Positions 1 to 8,565 are shown, numbered from the stretch's first letter. The stretch is DNA of 64,000 nucleotides from Enterobacteriaceae bacterium 4M9 (GCA_010092695.1 JAADJJ010000001.1:1798001-1862000); one strand, 5' to 3'. Notes: generated by a model not told the origin, from the letters alone. A program made the numbers and translations.

Positions 1-677
1 CGCTGCCGCTCAATTCCGAAGACTACCAGGTGATGCGTACCGACCAGCGTCGTTACTTCGGCCATCCGGACCTGTTGACCTTCATCCAGAAACTCAGCCG
101 TGAGGCACATCAGGCCGGGCTTGGCACGCTGCTAATTGGCGATCTGGGTATGGCGGCAGGCGGGCGCTTTAACAGCGGGCATGCCAGCCACCAGACCGGA
201 CTGGATGTGGATATCTTCCTGCAACTGCCGCAAAACCGCTGGAGCGCCGCACAACTGGCACGCCCGCAGGCCCTGGACCTGGTGGCGGTTGACGGCAAGC
301 GTGTGCTGGACAGGCACTGGCAGCCACAGATTGGTGAACTCATCAAAATGGCGGCGAAGGACGATGAGGTGACCCGTATTTTCGTTAACCCGGCTATCAA
401 ACTGAAGCTGTGTGAAACCGCAGGGCAGACCGATCGTGCGTGGTTGCGCAAGGTGCGCCCGTGGTTTGCCCATCGCGCCCATATGCATGTGCGTTTGCGT
501 TGTCCGGCAGGCAGCCTGGAATGCGAAGAACAGGCCGCTCCACCGGTCGGTGACGGCTGCGGTTACGAATTGCAAAGCTGGTTTGAACCGGCAAAACCGG
601 GTAGCACGCCTGTGAAGAAGACGCCGCCTCCGTTGCCGCCTTCCTGTCAGGCTTTACTGGATAACCACCTTCTCTGA
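1..677 (+). CDS. mepA: Penicillin-insensitive murein endopeptidase MepA (5' truncated by window edge)
   Basis: This is the C-terminal three quarters of MepA, a periplasmic LAS-family (M74) zinc peptidase that cleaves DD- and LD-crosslinks in peptidoglycan. The frame is open from base 3, so the true start and signal peptide lie outside the window; the in-frame GTG/ATG at 30 and 33 are internal. The zinc-site motif HASHQTGLDVD and the second metal motif HRAHMHVRL are both intact, and the tail SCQALLD matches the E. coli C-terminus. Cysteines spaced as in the family suggest the usual disulfides. It is followed 12 bp later by yfcA on the same strand, as in E. coli. The identification is firm; only the N-terminus is missing. 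Confidence 0.96.
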   Translation, partial: LPLNSEDYQVMRTDQRRYFGHPDLLTFIQKLSREAHQAGLGTLLIGDLGMAAGGRFNSGHASHQTGLDVDIFLQLPQNRWSAAQLARPQALDLVAVDGKRVLDRHWQPQIGELIKMAAKDDEVTRIFVNPAIKLKLCETAGQTDRAWLRKVRPWFAHRAHMHVRLRCPAGSLECEEQAAPPVGDGCGYELQSWFEPAKPGSTPVKKTPPPLPPSCQALLDNHLL

Positions 678-689
678 CGGGGCCGCACA

Positions 690-1487
690 ATGGATTGGTT
701 TATGGTTTCACCGCTGCTGCTGGTGGTGCTGTTTTTCGTGGCGATGCTGGCCGGGTTTATCGATGCGCTGGCGGGCGGCGGTGGTTTACTGACGGTGCCT
801 GCGCTAATGGCGGCAGGCATGTCGCCTGCCCAGGCGCTGGCGACCAATAAGCTTCAGGCCTGCGGCGGCTCGGTATCCGCAAGCCTGTACTTTATCCGCC
901 GCAAAGTCGTCAGCCTTAGCGACCAGAAGCTCAATATCGCGATGACGTTTATCGGCTCTACCGCCGGTGCGCTGCTGGTGCAGCACGTCAAAGCCGATAT
1001 TCTGCGCCAGATCCTGCCGCTGCTGGTTATTGGTATCGGCCTCTATTTTCTGCTGATGCCGAGGCTTGGCGAAGAAGACCGTCAGCGTCGCCTGTACGGC
1101 CTGCCGTTTGCGCTGATTGCCGGTGGCTGTGTCGGTTTTTACGACGGTTTTTTTGGTCCCGGCGCGGGCTCTTTTTATGCCCTGGCGTTTGTGACGCTGT
1201 GCGGCTATAACCTGGCGAAATCAACGGCACATGCCAAAGTGTTGAACGCCACGTCAAATCTGGGCGGCCTGCTGCTGTTTATTATCGGCGGCAAGGTGGT
1301 CTGGGGCACCGGCTTTGTCATGATGGCCGGGCAATTTCTTGGGGCGCGTATCGGTTCGCGACTGGTGCTCAGCAAAGGCCAGCGCTTAATTCGCCCGATG
1401 ATCGTCATTGTTTCGGCGGTGATGAGCGCTAAACTGTTATTTGACAGCCATGGACAGGCTTTCCTCCACTGGCTGGGGATTGCATAA
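690..1487 (+). CDS. yfcA: TSUP-family inner membrane permease YfcA
   Basis: A 265-residue hydrophobic protein of the TSUP (TauE/SafE) permease family, a group that moves sulfur-containing anions or organic acids; the substrate of YfcA itself is not established. It has about eight predicted membrane segments, with the typical GFIDALAGGGG loop near residue 25 and the repeated FGPGAGSFYALAFV half-motif near residue 155, which reflect the internal duplication of the family. Length is close to E. coli YfcA (269 aa); the first few residues differ. It sits between mepA and epmC with only 5 bp to the latter, so it is probably co-transcribed with epmC and yfcL. Confidence 0.93.
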   Translation: MDWFMVSPLLLVVLFFVAMLAGFIDALAGGGGLLTVPALMAAGMSPAQALATNKLQACGGSVSASLYFIRRKVVSLSDQKLNIAMTFIGSTAGALLVQHVKADILRQILPLLVIGIGLYFLLMPRLGEEDRQRRLYGLPFALIAGGCVGFYDGFFGPGAGSFYALAFVTLCGYNLAKSTAHAKVLNATSNLGGLLLFIIGGKVVWGTGFVMMAGQFLGARIGSRLVLSKGQRLIRPMIVIVSAVMSAKLLFDSHGQAFLHWLGIA

Positions 1488-1492
1488 TTTCG

Positions 1493-2032
1493 ATGACACA
1501 CCACTATCAGCAATTAATCGACATCTTTGACGACTGCTTCGCGGGCGAATTTAATACTCGTCTGATTAAAGGCGACGACGAGCCCATTTATCTTCCGGCA
1601 GATGAAACCACGTCTTACCACCGTATTGTGTTCGCCCACGGTTTTTACGCCAGCGCTCTGCACGAAATCTCGCACTGGTGTATCGCCGGTAAAGCGCGGC
1701 GCGAGCAGGTGGATTTTGGCTACTGGTACTGCCCGGACGGGCGTGATGCACAGACCCAGAGCCAGTTTGAAGACGTCGAGGTGAAACCGCAGGCGTTTGA
1801 CTGGCTGTTCTGCGTAGCGGCGGGCTACCCGTTCAACGTGAGCTGCGACAACCTGGAAGGCGATGTAGAGCCAGACCGGGTGGTGTTCCAGCGCCGGGTA
1901 CACGCACAGGTTATGGAATATCTGGAAAAGGGCATTCCGGCACGTCCGGCGCGCTTTATTGAGGCACTGCGTCACTATTACCACACGCCGCCGCTGTCGG
2001 CGGCACAGTTCCCGTGGCCGGAAGACCTTTGA
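1493..2032 (+). CDS. epmC: Elongation factor P hydroxylase EpmC
   Basis: EpmC (YfcM) hydroxylates the beta-lysylated Lys34 of elongation factor P, the last step of the EpmA/EpmB/EpmC modification pathway that helps ribosomes pass polyproline stretches. The 179-aa product carries the HEISHW metal-binding motif near residue 59 and the conserved block DFGYWYCPDGR. Length equals the enterobacterial family norm. It starts 5 bp after yfcA and precedes yfcL, the order found in E. coli. Nothing is odd in the frame. EpmA and EpmB are not expected nearby and are not in the window. Confidence 0.94.
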   Translation: MTHHYQQLIDIFDDCFAGEFNTRLIKGDDEPIYLPADETTSYHRIVFAHGFYASALHEISHWCIAGKARREQVDFGYWYCPDGRDAQTQSQFEDVEVKPQAFDWLFCVAAGYPFNVSCDNLEGDVEPDRVVFQRRVHAQVMEYLEKGIPARPARFIEALRHYYHTPPLSAAQFPWPEDL

Positions 2033-2057
2033 GCCACGGATTTTAAGAGGAAAAACG

Positions 2058-2336
2058 ATGATCGCGGAATTTGAAGCACGCATTCTGGCGTTAATTGACG
2101 ACATGGTGGAGCACGCCAGCGATGATGAACTTTTTGCCAGCGGTTATCTGCGCGGACACCTGACGCTGGCGGTGGCTGAACTGGAAAGTGGTGAAGACCA
2201 CTCATCAGACGCGGTTTATGCCACCGTGACCCGCAGCCTGGAAAACGCTATACACGCCGGAGAGTTGTCTCCGCGCGACCAGGCGCTGGTGCTGGGTATG
2301 TGGGACAACCTGTTTCAGCAGGCAAAAGTAGCCTGA
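2058..2336 (+). CDS. yfcL: YfcL family protein
   Basis: A small acidic cytoplasmic protein of 92 residues belonging to the YfcL family, whose function is unknown. The start ATG at 2058 is preceded by an AAGAGG ribosome-binding site at a good distance; an open frame extends upstream into epmC but is not needed. The sequence is mostly helical in character and has no signal or membrane segment. It is the last gene of the yfcA-epmC-yfcL run and is followed by a strong terminator. In E. coli the next gene is mnmC; here an accessory block of about 6 kb intervenes. Confidence 0.9.
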   Translation: MIAEFEARILALIDDMVEHASDDELFASGYLRGHLTLAVAELESGEDHSSDAVYATVTRSLENAIHAGELSPRDQALVLGMWDNLFQQAKVA

Positions 2337-2357
2337 GTCATACTGACGTCAGCGTTG

Positions 2358-2392
2358 AAAAGGGAAGGGCAGATGCCTTTCCCTTTTTGTTT
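2358..2392 (+). terminator. Intrinsic terminator after yfcL
   Basis: A 13-bp stem (2358-2370 with 2375-2387, one G-T wobble) closes a 4-nt AGAT loop and runs into a T-rich tail. A-rich bases on the left flank mean it can also act on leftward transcripts from the convergent copper-receptor gene. Confidence 0.85.
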
Positions 2393-2593
2393 GTGTAAAC
2401 GCCGGGCGATTTTTGCCGGTGCCAGGCCGCGAGGGGGCGACAGAGGAAGACGCCGCTTCGCCTGCCTGGCTGAGACTGACGGCGGACAGCCGCGCCTGGT
2501 ATTCAGGGAGCGGAGCAGGCAAAAATGATGTGCCTTTGCCTTTCGACCTGACATGAATAACGCTTATCCCCGGCCGCCTGGGCCGGGTTTACC

Positions 2594-4621
2594 TCAGAAG
2601 GTGACGTTAATTTTCCCCCAGAACGTTCTGCCCGGCTCGTTAACCGGCGTATTCGCGGAGTAACCAAAGCTGCTGTTACCCGCCAGGTTCAGATGTTCGC
2701 TGTAGGTCTTGTTAAACAGGTTATCGACCCCGGCGCTCACCTTCACTGACTCATTCACCCGATAAGCGGCATTAGCGGAAAACACGGCAAAACCGGCGCT
2801 GTTGTCGAAGTCTTTGCCCACCACATTGCCTTCATTGAGGGCAACGCGCTGCTGATGGCTGACCAGGCGCAGCAACCCGGTGCTGCTCCAGTCACCTTGT
2901 TCCCAAGTCAGGCCCAGTCGTGCTTCCAGCGGCGGGATCTGTGGTAATGGTTGCTGGTTATCGGTATTTTTGCCCCAGGACCAGGCAAGGCTGGCATCCG
3001 TTTTCAGGCTCTCAGTGAGCTGATAACCCACGCCAGCTTCGCCGCCCATAATGGTGGCATTGACGTTATCCACCTGACTGACTGCCGTGTTGGTGGGGTT
3101 GTAGCGAAATAAAATGAAGTCATTCACCCGTCCGATGTAGGCCGACACCCAGCCGTTAAGCCGCTTGCCGTTGTATTGCGCACCGATATCCAGCTGTGTG
3201 GTTTTTTCCGTTTTGACCTGACTAAACGCATCCGTTGTGCCGTCCGACCCGTAAGTGGGTGAGAACAGTTCCCAGTAGTCCGGGAAACGTTCGGTATAGC
3301 CGATTCCGGCATAAAACATGACCGGAAGCTCGGCAAGATCGTGCTCAAAGCGGATAAACCCGGCGGGCAGTGTATCGGTACGTTCTGAAGCACGCTGTGC
3401 GCGAAAATTATCCACTTCCACCCGGTCGAGGCGCGCGCCGCTGACGATTTTGCTTTGCCCGGTCATATTCCAGGTCAGTTCGCTGAAAACGCCGTAATCC
3501 CGAAAGCGGGCATCCTTCATCCAACTGCTGCCTTGTTTGCCGCGGTGGGTGCTGAGTTGGGTGTCGGCACCGCTTCGCAGTTCAACGTCAGCGACGGTCC
3601 AGGTGCCCATCATACGCCCGCCCACGGTACGCCTGTCGAGTTCCATCGCCATTGGCATGCTCATGGCTGAGGACATGGCGTTGCCCATCGCACCTGGCAT
3701 AGCACTGCCTGGCGAGCGCAGCGAATAGTTGTCCATCACGTGGTCGGCGTAGTTGTAATAGACGTTGGCCTCGAACTTATTGAACACATCGCCAATGTTA
3801 GCTTTCTCAACGCGGGCACCCAGGCTTTCACGCTTGAACTGTGAGCCGTCCATGCTGCGCCCGGCATAGCGCGCTTCACCGTCGCTTTTTCCGGCGGTTA
3901 ACTCCAGTAGCGTATCGTCATCGGGCGTCCAGCCCAGCGCCACATCACCGCTCCACTTATCCCACTTTGATGCCACGCTGTTCCCTTTGCCGTCTTTGTA
4001 ATCATCGGCACGTGATTTATTCCCGGTCAGGCGTAAATAGCCTTTTTCGTTACCCAGACTGATATCGGCATTTTCATCCCAGCGCTGCCTGGAGGCTGCA
4101 AGCAGGCTGGCTGTGCCCTGAATACCCGGTTTATCAAAGCGGGGTGGCTCGCGGTCAAAACGCAGGGTTCCGGCGGAGTTACCTGGTCCCCAGAGTACAG
4201 TTTCTGGTCCTTTTATCAGCGTCAGTACATCAAAACTTTCTGGTGAGATATAGGAGCTTGGGGCATCCATGCGCGCCGGACAGGCACCCTGCATCTCGCC
4301 ATTATTGGTCAGAATGCGCAGACGCGAGCCGAACATGCCGCGGAAAACCGGATCGCCATTGGTGCCGCCATTGCGTACCTGTGAAAAGCCGGGGATGGTC
4401 TTGAGGTAATCTGAGCCGTCGCTCGCCGGGACGGGTTGACGGGGGGTTTTAGGAGAGGTGACCACCTCCAGTGGCGAGGTGGCCGGTGCAGTGACAATCA
4501 TCACGGACTCATCCGGCATGTGCATGCTGTCGTGGGGATCCTCAGCAAAAACGGTGCTGGTATGTAGCGCGACCAGGATGAGCGCTGCAAGCGGTGTACG
4601 TACAAAATAGTGTGTGTTCAT
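2594..4621 (-). CDS. TonB-dependent copper receptor (OprC/NosA type)
   Basis: An outer-membrane TonB-dependent receptor of about 675 residues, of the type annotated as TonB-dependent copper receptor. A signal peptide ends around residue 26 (VFA/ED), followed by a His/Met stretch (HDSMHMPD), a TonB-box-like ESVMIVTA, the plug domain with NGDPVFRGMFGSRL and GPETVLWGPGNSAGTL, then a beta-barrel ending in the outer-membrane signature GKINVTF. A Met-rich loop near residues 303-329 contains eight methionines and may bind copper. The chosen ATG at 4621 has GAAGG 7 nt upstream; the in-frame ATG at 4627 lies 1 nt from it and is less likely. It is followed by about 200 bp of GC-rich non-coding DNA. It lies downstream of a DUF2946 gene, probably in one transcript. 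Copper specificity rests on family resemblance and Met content. Confidence 0.88.
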   Translation of the reverse strand: MNTHYFVRTPLAALILVALHTSTVFAEDPHDSMHMPDESVMIVTAPATSPLEVVTSPKTPRQPVPASDGSDYLKTIPGFSQVRNGGTNGDPVFRGMFGSRLRILTNNGEMQGACPARMDAPSSYISPESFDVLTLIKGPETVLWGPGNSAGTLRFDREPPRFDKPGIQGTASLLAASRQRWDENADISLGNEKGYLRLTGNKSRADDYKDGKGNSVASKWDKWSGDVALGWTPDDDTLLELTAGKSDGEARYAGRSMDGSQFKRESLGARVEKANIGDVFNKFEANVYYNYADHVMDNYSLRSPGSAMPGAMGNAMSSAMSMPMAMELDRRTVGGRMMGTWTVADVELRSGADTQLSTHRGKQGSSWMKDARFRDYGVFSELTWNMTGQSKIVSGARLDRVEVDNFRAQRASERTDTLPAGFIRFEHDLAELPVMFYAGIGYTERFPDYWELFSPTYGSDGTTDAFSQVKTEKTTQLDIGAQYNGKRLNGWVSAYIGRVNDFILFRYNPTNTAVSQVDNVNATIMGGEAGVGYQLTESLKTDASLAWSWGKNTDNQQPLPQIPPLEARLGLTWEQGDWSSTGLLRLVSHQQRVALNEGNVVGKDFDNSAGFAVFSANAAYRVNESVKVSAGVDNLFNKTYSEHLNLAGNSSFGYSANTPVNEPGRTFWGKINVTF

Positions 4622-4711
4622 TTCCATGCCTTCGCGTGTTTCTGGCGTAGCAGTGCATGCCTGTCCTGAGACAAGTCATCTGCTACGCAAAATCTGTTAT
4701 AGGGATCTTCT

Positions 4712-5146
4712 TCAGAGCAGAGCGACGGCAGGGGGAGCACGGGCGCGTTGCGGCGGCCAGGTGCGATAAACCGGTGAGCAGTTAAGCGCAATGACGGGGC
4801 TTTGGTGAACAATACGCAGCAGGAGCCAGAGCAGGGCTGCAAAAATAAACAGAACAAACGGCAGGTTAATCAGCAACTGGCAATAGCCACAGGCAATCTC
4901 CTCCATGGGCGACATGGAAGGCGCAGGCATCATGCTGTGTTTCAGACGCGAGTTTTCTTCACAATGCGCGGTCATTTCCATGTCGTGATGCATGGCTGAC
5001 ATGTCCATCGTTGCTGTGGTGTGTTCAGGCTGACAGGCGGCGTGGTGAGCAAGCGTTCTGGAGATGACTGGCGCGACAAACAGCATGGCCACTGAAAGCA
5101 GTGCCAGCCATACCGCGATAAGAGATGTCCGTGTTCGCCCGCGCAA
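4712..5146 (-). CDS. DUF2946 family membrane protein, His/Met/Cys-rich
   Basis: A 144-residue protein of the DUF2946 family, often found beside TonB-dependent copper receptors; its molecular role is not established. It has an N-terminal membrane segment (about residues 8-30), a periplasmic loop very rich in His, Met and Cys (for example MDMSAMHHDMEMTAHCEE), a CGYCQLL motif and a second membrane segment near residues 88-112. Such a loop suggests Cu(I)/Cu(II) binding or handover to the receptor. The frame offers only a TTG start at 5146 with a weak ribosome-binding site. It lies about 90 bp upstream of the copper receptor on the same strand, consistent with an operon. Confidence 0.72.
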   Translation of the reverse strand: MRGRTRTSLIAVWLALLSVAMLFVAPVISRTLAHHAACQPEHTTATMDMSAMHHDMEMTAHCEENSRLKHSMMPAPSMSPMEEIACGYCQLLINLPFVLFIFAALLWLLLRIVHQSPVIALNCSPVYRTWPPQRARAPPAVALL

Positions 5147-5179
5147 AATGTTACCAGTTTTGTTGTTCTTTGCGGCAAG

Positions 5180-5209
5180 TGTATCTGATTTGCTTTTTTG
5201 GTGTTACAA
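5180..5209 (-). promoter_or_regulatory. Possible sigma-70 promoter for the DUF2946/copper-receptor operon
   Basis: On the minus strand TTGTAA (5204-5209) is followed after 18 nt by the weak -10 GATACA (5180-5185), just upstream of the TTG start. No CueR-, CusR- or Fur-like palindrome was recognised. Weak call. Confidence 0.3.
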
Positions 5210-5409
5210 AAAGTACGGGTATGGCGTGCGCAAAGGCCTGCTTTGCGAAGCGGGTCGCAAAGTCCAGTGAGTGAAATCATCGCCAGAGCTTAACTGGCTG
5301 TACGCCCGCACATCGCGCATCTGAATGTGGCTGAGAGTGACCGACCGGTCTGCCAGCCGCGCTTTGCCACATGCAGCCTGTTTGTCTGAGAGCAGCAGGT
5401 GAGGGCTTG

Positions 5410-5444
5410 CCCCTTGTGTGTCGCAGTGCCAGGCACACAAGGGG
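5410..5444 (-). terminator. Perfect inverted repeat downstream of the LysR gene
   Basis: CCCCTTGTGTG (5410-5420) pairs perfectly with CACACAAGGGG (5434-5444) around a 13-nt loop. It lies 20 bp beyond the LysR stop and probably ends that transcript, though no T-run follows; an operator role cannot be excluded. Confidence 0.45.
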
Positions 5445-5463
5445 TCACGCAGGCACAAATCCG

Positions 5464-6369
5464 CTAGTTTTTTGCCTTTTCGTTAAGGTGCTGCTTTAAC
5501 TCATCAATAAAGATTCGGGTGCGTGCGGGGATCAGGCGCCGCCCTGGAAACACCGCCCACACCGGCACGCCCGGCATGCGCCAGTCAGTGAGTATGCCTG
5601 TGAGTTGTCCGCTTGCCACTTCAGGTCTGGCATAGTGCTCGGCAAGACAGGCCAGCCCTGCGCCTGCCAGCGCCATCGCTTTAAGCACATCCGGCGTGTT
5701 GGCTTTCACCAGAATCGGCGGCGTTTTTTGCCACCGCTCACCTTCGCGCTCCATTTCCCATAGAGCTGAATCAGAAGCGTGCATTTGCAGCATCAACACC
5801 CGGTGATTCACTATGTCATCCGGCATTTGCACCGCACCATGGCGGGCTATCCATTCGGGAGAGGCATACAGCCCCGGTTGAAACGTGGTGATTTTTCTGG
5901 CAACCAGCGTTGCGTCATCCGCAAGTTTCCCCAGCCGCAGAGCCAGATCGTAGTTCTCTGCCACGAGATCCACGCGGCGCTGTGAAATATTCACTTCCAG
6001 CTGGATATCCGGATAGCGCTCCACAAAGCGATTGAGAAACGCGCCGAGCATATCCGGCGTGAAGCCGCCGGGCATGGACAGGCGCAACAGACCGCCAGGC
6101 TGCTGCAAATGTCGGTCGCTCAAGGTAGCCGCAATATCCAGTTCATAGGCCACGCGCTTTGCCTGCAGGTAAAAGGTGTGGCCAAAGTCGGTAATCGTCA
6201 GCCTGCGGGTCGTGCGGCGCAGCAAAATCTCCCCCAGTGTATCCTCCAGTTGCGAAATACGCCGCGACAGCGTGGATTTAGGCACATCCAGCCGCTCTGC
6301 TGCGAGCGTGAAACTGCCTTCTTCAACAACCCGAATAAAAAACAACAAATCAGTGGGATTGAGTGACAT
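5464..6369 (-). CDS. LysR-family transcriptional regulator (CrgA-like subgroup)
   Basis: A 301-residue LysR-type regulator. The winged helix-turn-helix occupies about residues 1-60 (DLLFFIRVVEEGSFTLAAE, then KSTLSRRISQLED), and the substrate-binding domain spans about 90-290. The subgroup resembles regulators of aldehyde, quinone or aromatic compound metabolism, but the inducer cannot be read from sequence. The gene is divergent from an aldehyde dehydrogenase gene with 102 bp between them, the usual arrangement for a LysR protein controlling its neighbour. A TTCCA-N4-TGGAA inverted repeat in that gap is a candidate binding site. It has no counterpart at this place in E. coli. Confident on family, open on ligand. 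Confidence 0.88.
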   Translation of the reverse strand: MSLNPTDLLFFIRVVEEGSFTLAAERLDVPKSTLSRRISQLEDTLGEILLRRTTRRLTITDFGHTFYLQAKRVAYELDIAATLSDRHLQQPGGLLRLSMPGGFTPDMLGAFLNRFVERYPDIQLEVNISQRRVDLVAENYDLALRLGKLADDATLVARKITTFQPGLYASPEWIARHGAVQMPDDIVNHRVLMLQMHASDSALWEMEREGERWQKTPPILVKANTPDVLKAMALAGAGLACLAEHYARPEVASGQLTGILTDWRMPGVPVWAVFPGRRLIPARTRIFIDELKQHLNEKAKN

Positions 6370-6375
6370 CGATTA

Positions 6376-6389
6376 TTCCAGCAGTGGAA
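6376..6389 (+). promoter_or_regulatory. Candidate LysR-type operator
   Basis: The inverted repeat TTCCA-GCAG-TGGAA lies 7 bp upstream of the LysR start and about 83 bp upstream of the aldehyde dehydrogenase. LysR proteins commonly bind such short dyads (T-N11-A type) in the gap between themselves and their target. Inferred from position and symmetry only. Confidence 0.45.
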
Positions 6390-6471
6390 CAGTGTTACTC
6401 ACGGTAGTGGCTTATTCCTGCGCTGTAAAGCCGCTATCGTTAACGCACTATCGCTGCGGGAGAAACCCATT

Positions 6472-7944
6472 ATGAATCACGTTACGTCCTCTCAGACTAA
6501 GGCGCTGCACTGGATAGACGGGCAGTGGCTTGACAGCGCTGAGCAGGGGGAAAGTATCGATCCTGCCACTGGGCGCAAAATTGGTGATTATGCCATTGGT
6601 GATGAAAACACCGCCCGGCAAGCCGTGAGCGCGGCGCACAATGCGTTTGTCCACAGCGAGTGGCGGCATAACCGCGAACTGCGCGCCCGGACCTTGCACG
6701 ACCTGGCCGACCGCTTTGAACAACATATTCCGCAACTGGCGACACTGTTAAGTCTTGAGAACGGCAAAATTTTGCCGGAGGCAGAGTTTGAACTGTCGCT
6801 GGTGGCACCTGGGTTGCGCTATTGCGCCGGGTTGATTTATCTCGATGGCGGACGTGCGGCGCAGTGGGCGCAAGGGCGTTTTTCACTGCTGATTCGTGAA
6901 GCGGTGGGGGTGGTCGGCATCAGTGTGCCCTGGAACTCCCCGGTCGCACTTCTGAGTCGCTCGCTGGCCCCGGCGCTGGCGGCAGGTTGTACCACTGTTG
7001 TCAAAATGCCGGGGCAAACCGCGCAGGTGAACGCGTTTATTGCCCGCATTATCAGCTCATCACCTTATCTGCCTGCGGGTGTTGTGAATATGGTGACCGG
7101 CGAGAAAGCGGTGCTCAGCTATCTGGTGGCGTCAGCACAGGTGCCGGTTATCAGCTTTACCGGCAGCACGCAAACCGGGCGGGCGATTGCTGCATCCGGT
7201 GCGGCAAAGCTTAAACGGTTTGGTTTTGAACTGGGCGGCAAAACGCCCGCTATCGTGTTTGATGATGCCAACCTTGACGCTGCGTTAGTGAAAATCACGC
7301 AATCCCTGACTACCTTTTCGGGCCAGTTCTGCATGACGGGCAGCCGTCTGTTGGTGCAGCGCGGTATCGCGGACCTGGTGCGCGAGCGCCTGAGTGCGCG
7401 GCTGGAGGCGGTGAAAGTCGGACCTGCGTCAGACAGTGCCAGCGAGATGGGACCACTGATTGATAAAGCCAGCGTGGCGCGGGTTAACGCACTAGTTGAG
7501 ACAGCGATTGCGCAAGGCGCACAGGTGCTGGTGCGCGGCGGCCCGGTAACACAAGGTCCGCTAGCGGCTGGCGCATTTTACCGCCCAACGTTGCTTGAGG
7601 TAACGGACCCCTCACTGGCCGTTGTACAGCAGGAGGTGTTTGGCCCGGTGTTAACCCTGCAGGTGTTCGACAGCGAAGCGCAGGCCATTGCGCTGGCCAA
7701 TGACAGCGAATTCGGCCTGGCCGCAAGCATCTGGTCTGGCGATGTTGACCGTCCTTTGCGCGTTGCCGCGCAGCTTGAGGCCGGTACCGTCTGGATTAAC
7801 GACTGGGCAACGATGCGCGATGAGTTCGAAGAAGGCGGCTACAAGCAAAGCGGCCTGGGGCGCCTGCGCGGACTGGCGCAGATGGACGATTTCCTTGAGT
7901 ACAAACACATTGTTTTACAACCAGGCGTAATGCCGAACGAATGA
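6472..7944 (+). CDS. NAD(P)-dependent aldehyde dehydrogenase
   Basis: A 490-residue member of the aldehyde dehydrogenase superfamily, which oxidises aldehydes to acids with NAD(P)+. Catalytic residues are all visible: Asn155 in VPWNSP, Glu253 in FELGGKTP and the nucleophile Cys287 in GQFCMTG. The FTGSTQTGR segment and the C-terminal QEVFGPVL motif complete the fold. It resembles betaine-aldehyde and related semialdehyde dehydrogenases, but the substrate is not determined. It is divergent from a LysR regulator and is followed 17 bp later by a secreted NTF2-like protein, suggesting a small inducible operon. The whole unit is absent from this place in E. coli. Confidence 0.9.
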   Translation: MNHVTSSQTKALHWIDGQWLDSAEQGESIDPATGRKIGDYAIGDENTARQAVSAAHNAFVHSEWRHNRELRARTLHDLADRFEQHIPQLATLLSLENGKILPEAEFELSLVAPGLRYCAGLIYLDGGRAAQWAQGRFSLLIREAVGVVGISVPWNSPVALLSRSLAPALAAGCTTVVKMPGQTAQVNAFIARIISSSPYLPAGVVNMVTGEKAVLSYLVASAQVPVISFTGSTQTGRAIAASGAAKLKRFGFELGGKTPAIVFDDANLDAALVKITQSLTTFSGQFCMTGSRLLVQRGIADLVRERLSARLEAVKVGPASDSASEMGPLIDKASVARVNALVETAIAQGAQVLVRGGPVTQGPLAAGAFYRPTLLEVTDPSLAVVQQEVFGPVLTLQVFDSEAQAIALANDSEFGLAASIWSGDVDRPLRVAAQLEAGTVWINDWATMRDEFEEGGYKQSGLGRLRGLAQMDDFLEYKHIVLQPGVMPNE

Positions 7945-7961
7945 ACAGACAGAGGTGAGAG

Positions 7962-8558
7962 ATGAACACAATATCAATGAATTATGGACGTGGTCTGGTT
8001 GCTGCTCTGCTGCTGGGGGCCATGGCGCTGAGTGGTCAGGCGCTGGCACAAACCCCGGAGCAGGACATGGCAACCGCGCTGAAAACAGGCGAGCCGATGG
8101 ATGTGATCAACGCCTTTTTGTCACATACCGCGCCGGATAAGGTGACGGACGCGTCGCAAAAACTGGTAGCGAGCGATGCAACCTACGTATCGCTCAACTT
8201 CGATAACCCGGAATTAAAACAAATCGAGCCGTGGGCAGGCACCTCAAAAGGGCCGGAAGGTTTTATCAGCACCTTTGTGCGCGTGGCGCAGTACTGGGAT
8301 ATTCTGGATTTCAGGGTGAGTGAAAAGTTTGCCAGCGGTGAAAACGTGGCGGTGTTTGGGCGCTTCACCTATCGCTCCAAAGCGGTCGGTAACACCTTTA
8401 CCTCGCCTTTTGCCATTCTGGCAAAGGTGAAGGGCGGTAAAATCACCTATTTCCAGTTTATGGAAGATACCTACGCGTCTGCCGGTTCATTTCGCAGCAG
8501 CGGCAAATGGCTGGTGAAAACGGACCCCACCAAAGGGTCCTATCTGGTAGGAAAATAA
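7962..8558 (+). CDS. Secreted NTF2-like (SnoaL-type) protein
   Basis: A 198-residue protein with a signal peptide ending around residue 29 (GQALA/QT), so it should be periplasmic. The rest looks like the NTF2/SnoaL alpha-beta cone fold: an N-terminal helical part with MDVINAFLSH, a strand-rich core with FASGENVAVFGRFTYRS and a C-terminal KGGKITYFQFMEDT, typical of SnoaL-like proteins. No catalytic residues can be assigned. AGAGGTGAGAG precedes the ATG as a ribosome-binding site. It is the second gene of the aldehyde dehydrogenase unit and ends at a strong terminator. It may bind or transform the compound sensed by the LysR protein, but that is inference. Confidence 0.75.
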   Translation: MNTISMNYGRGLVAALLLGAMALSGQALAQTPEQDMATALKTGEPMDVINAFLSHTAPDKVTDASQKLVASDATYVSLNFDNPELKQIEPWAGTSKGPEGFISTFVRVAQYWDILDFRVSEKFASGENVAVFGRFTYRSKAVGNTFTSPFAILAKVKGGKITYFQFMEDTYASAGSFRSSGKWLVKTDPTKGSYLVGK

Positions 8559-8565
8559 TCGCACT

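Larger units (their letters stand above)
5147..5463 (-). other. Non-coding region between LysR gene and DUF2946 gene
   Basis: About 317 bases without a convincing gene. It holds the leader of the copper operon on the right-to-left strand and, close to the LysR stop codon, a perfect 11-bp inverted repeat (5410-5444). Short open frames here lack family resemblance and good ribosome-binding sites. Confidence 0.6.

Noticed and set aside
2393..2593. GC-rich dyads (for example GCCAGGC/GCCTGGC, 2421-2470) as a repeat element
   Set aside because: Imperfect, unlike the nuo repeats, and explainable by local base composition; no second copy seen.
5204..5458. 84-codon minus-strand frame upstream of the DUF2946 gene
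   Set aside because: Runs through the inverted repeat at 5410-5444 and has no features of a protein family.
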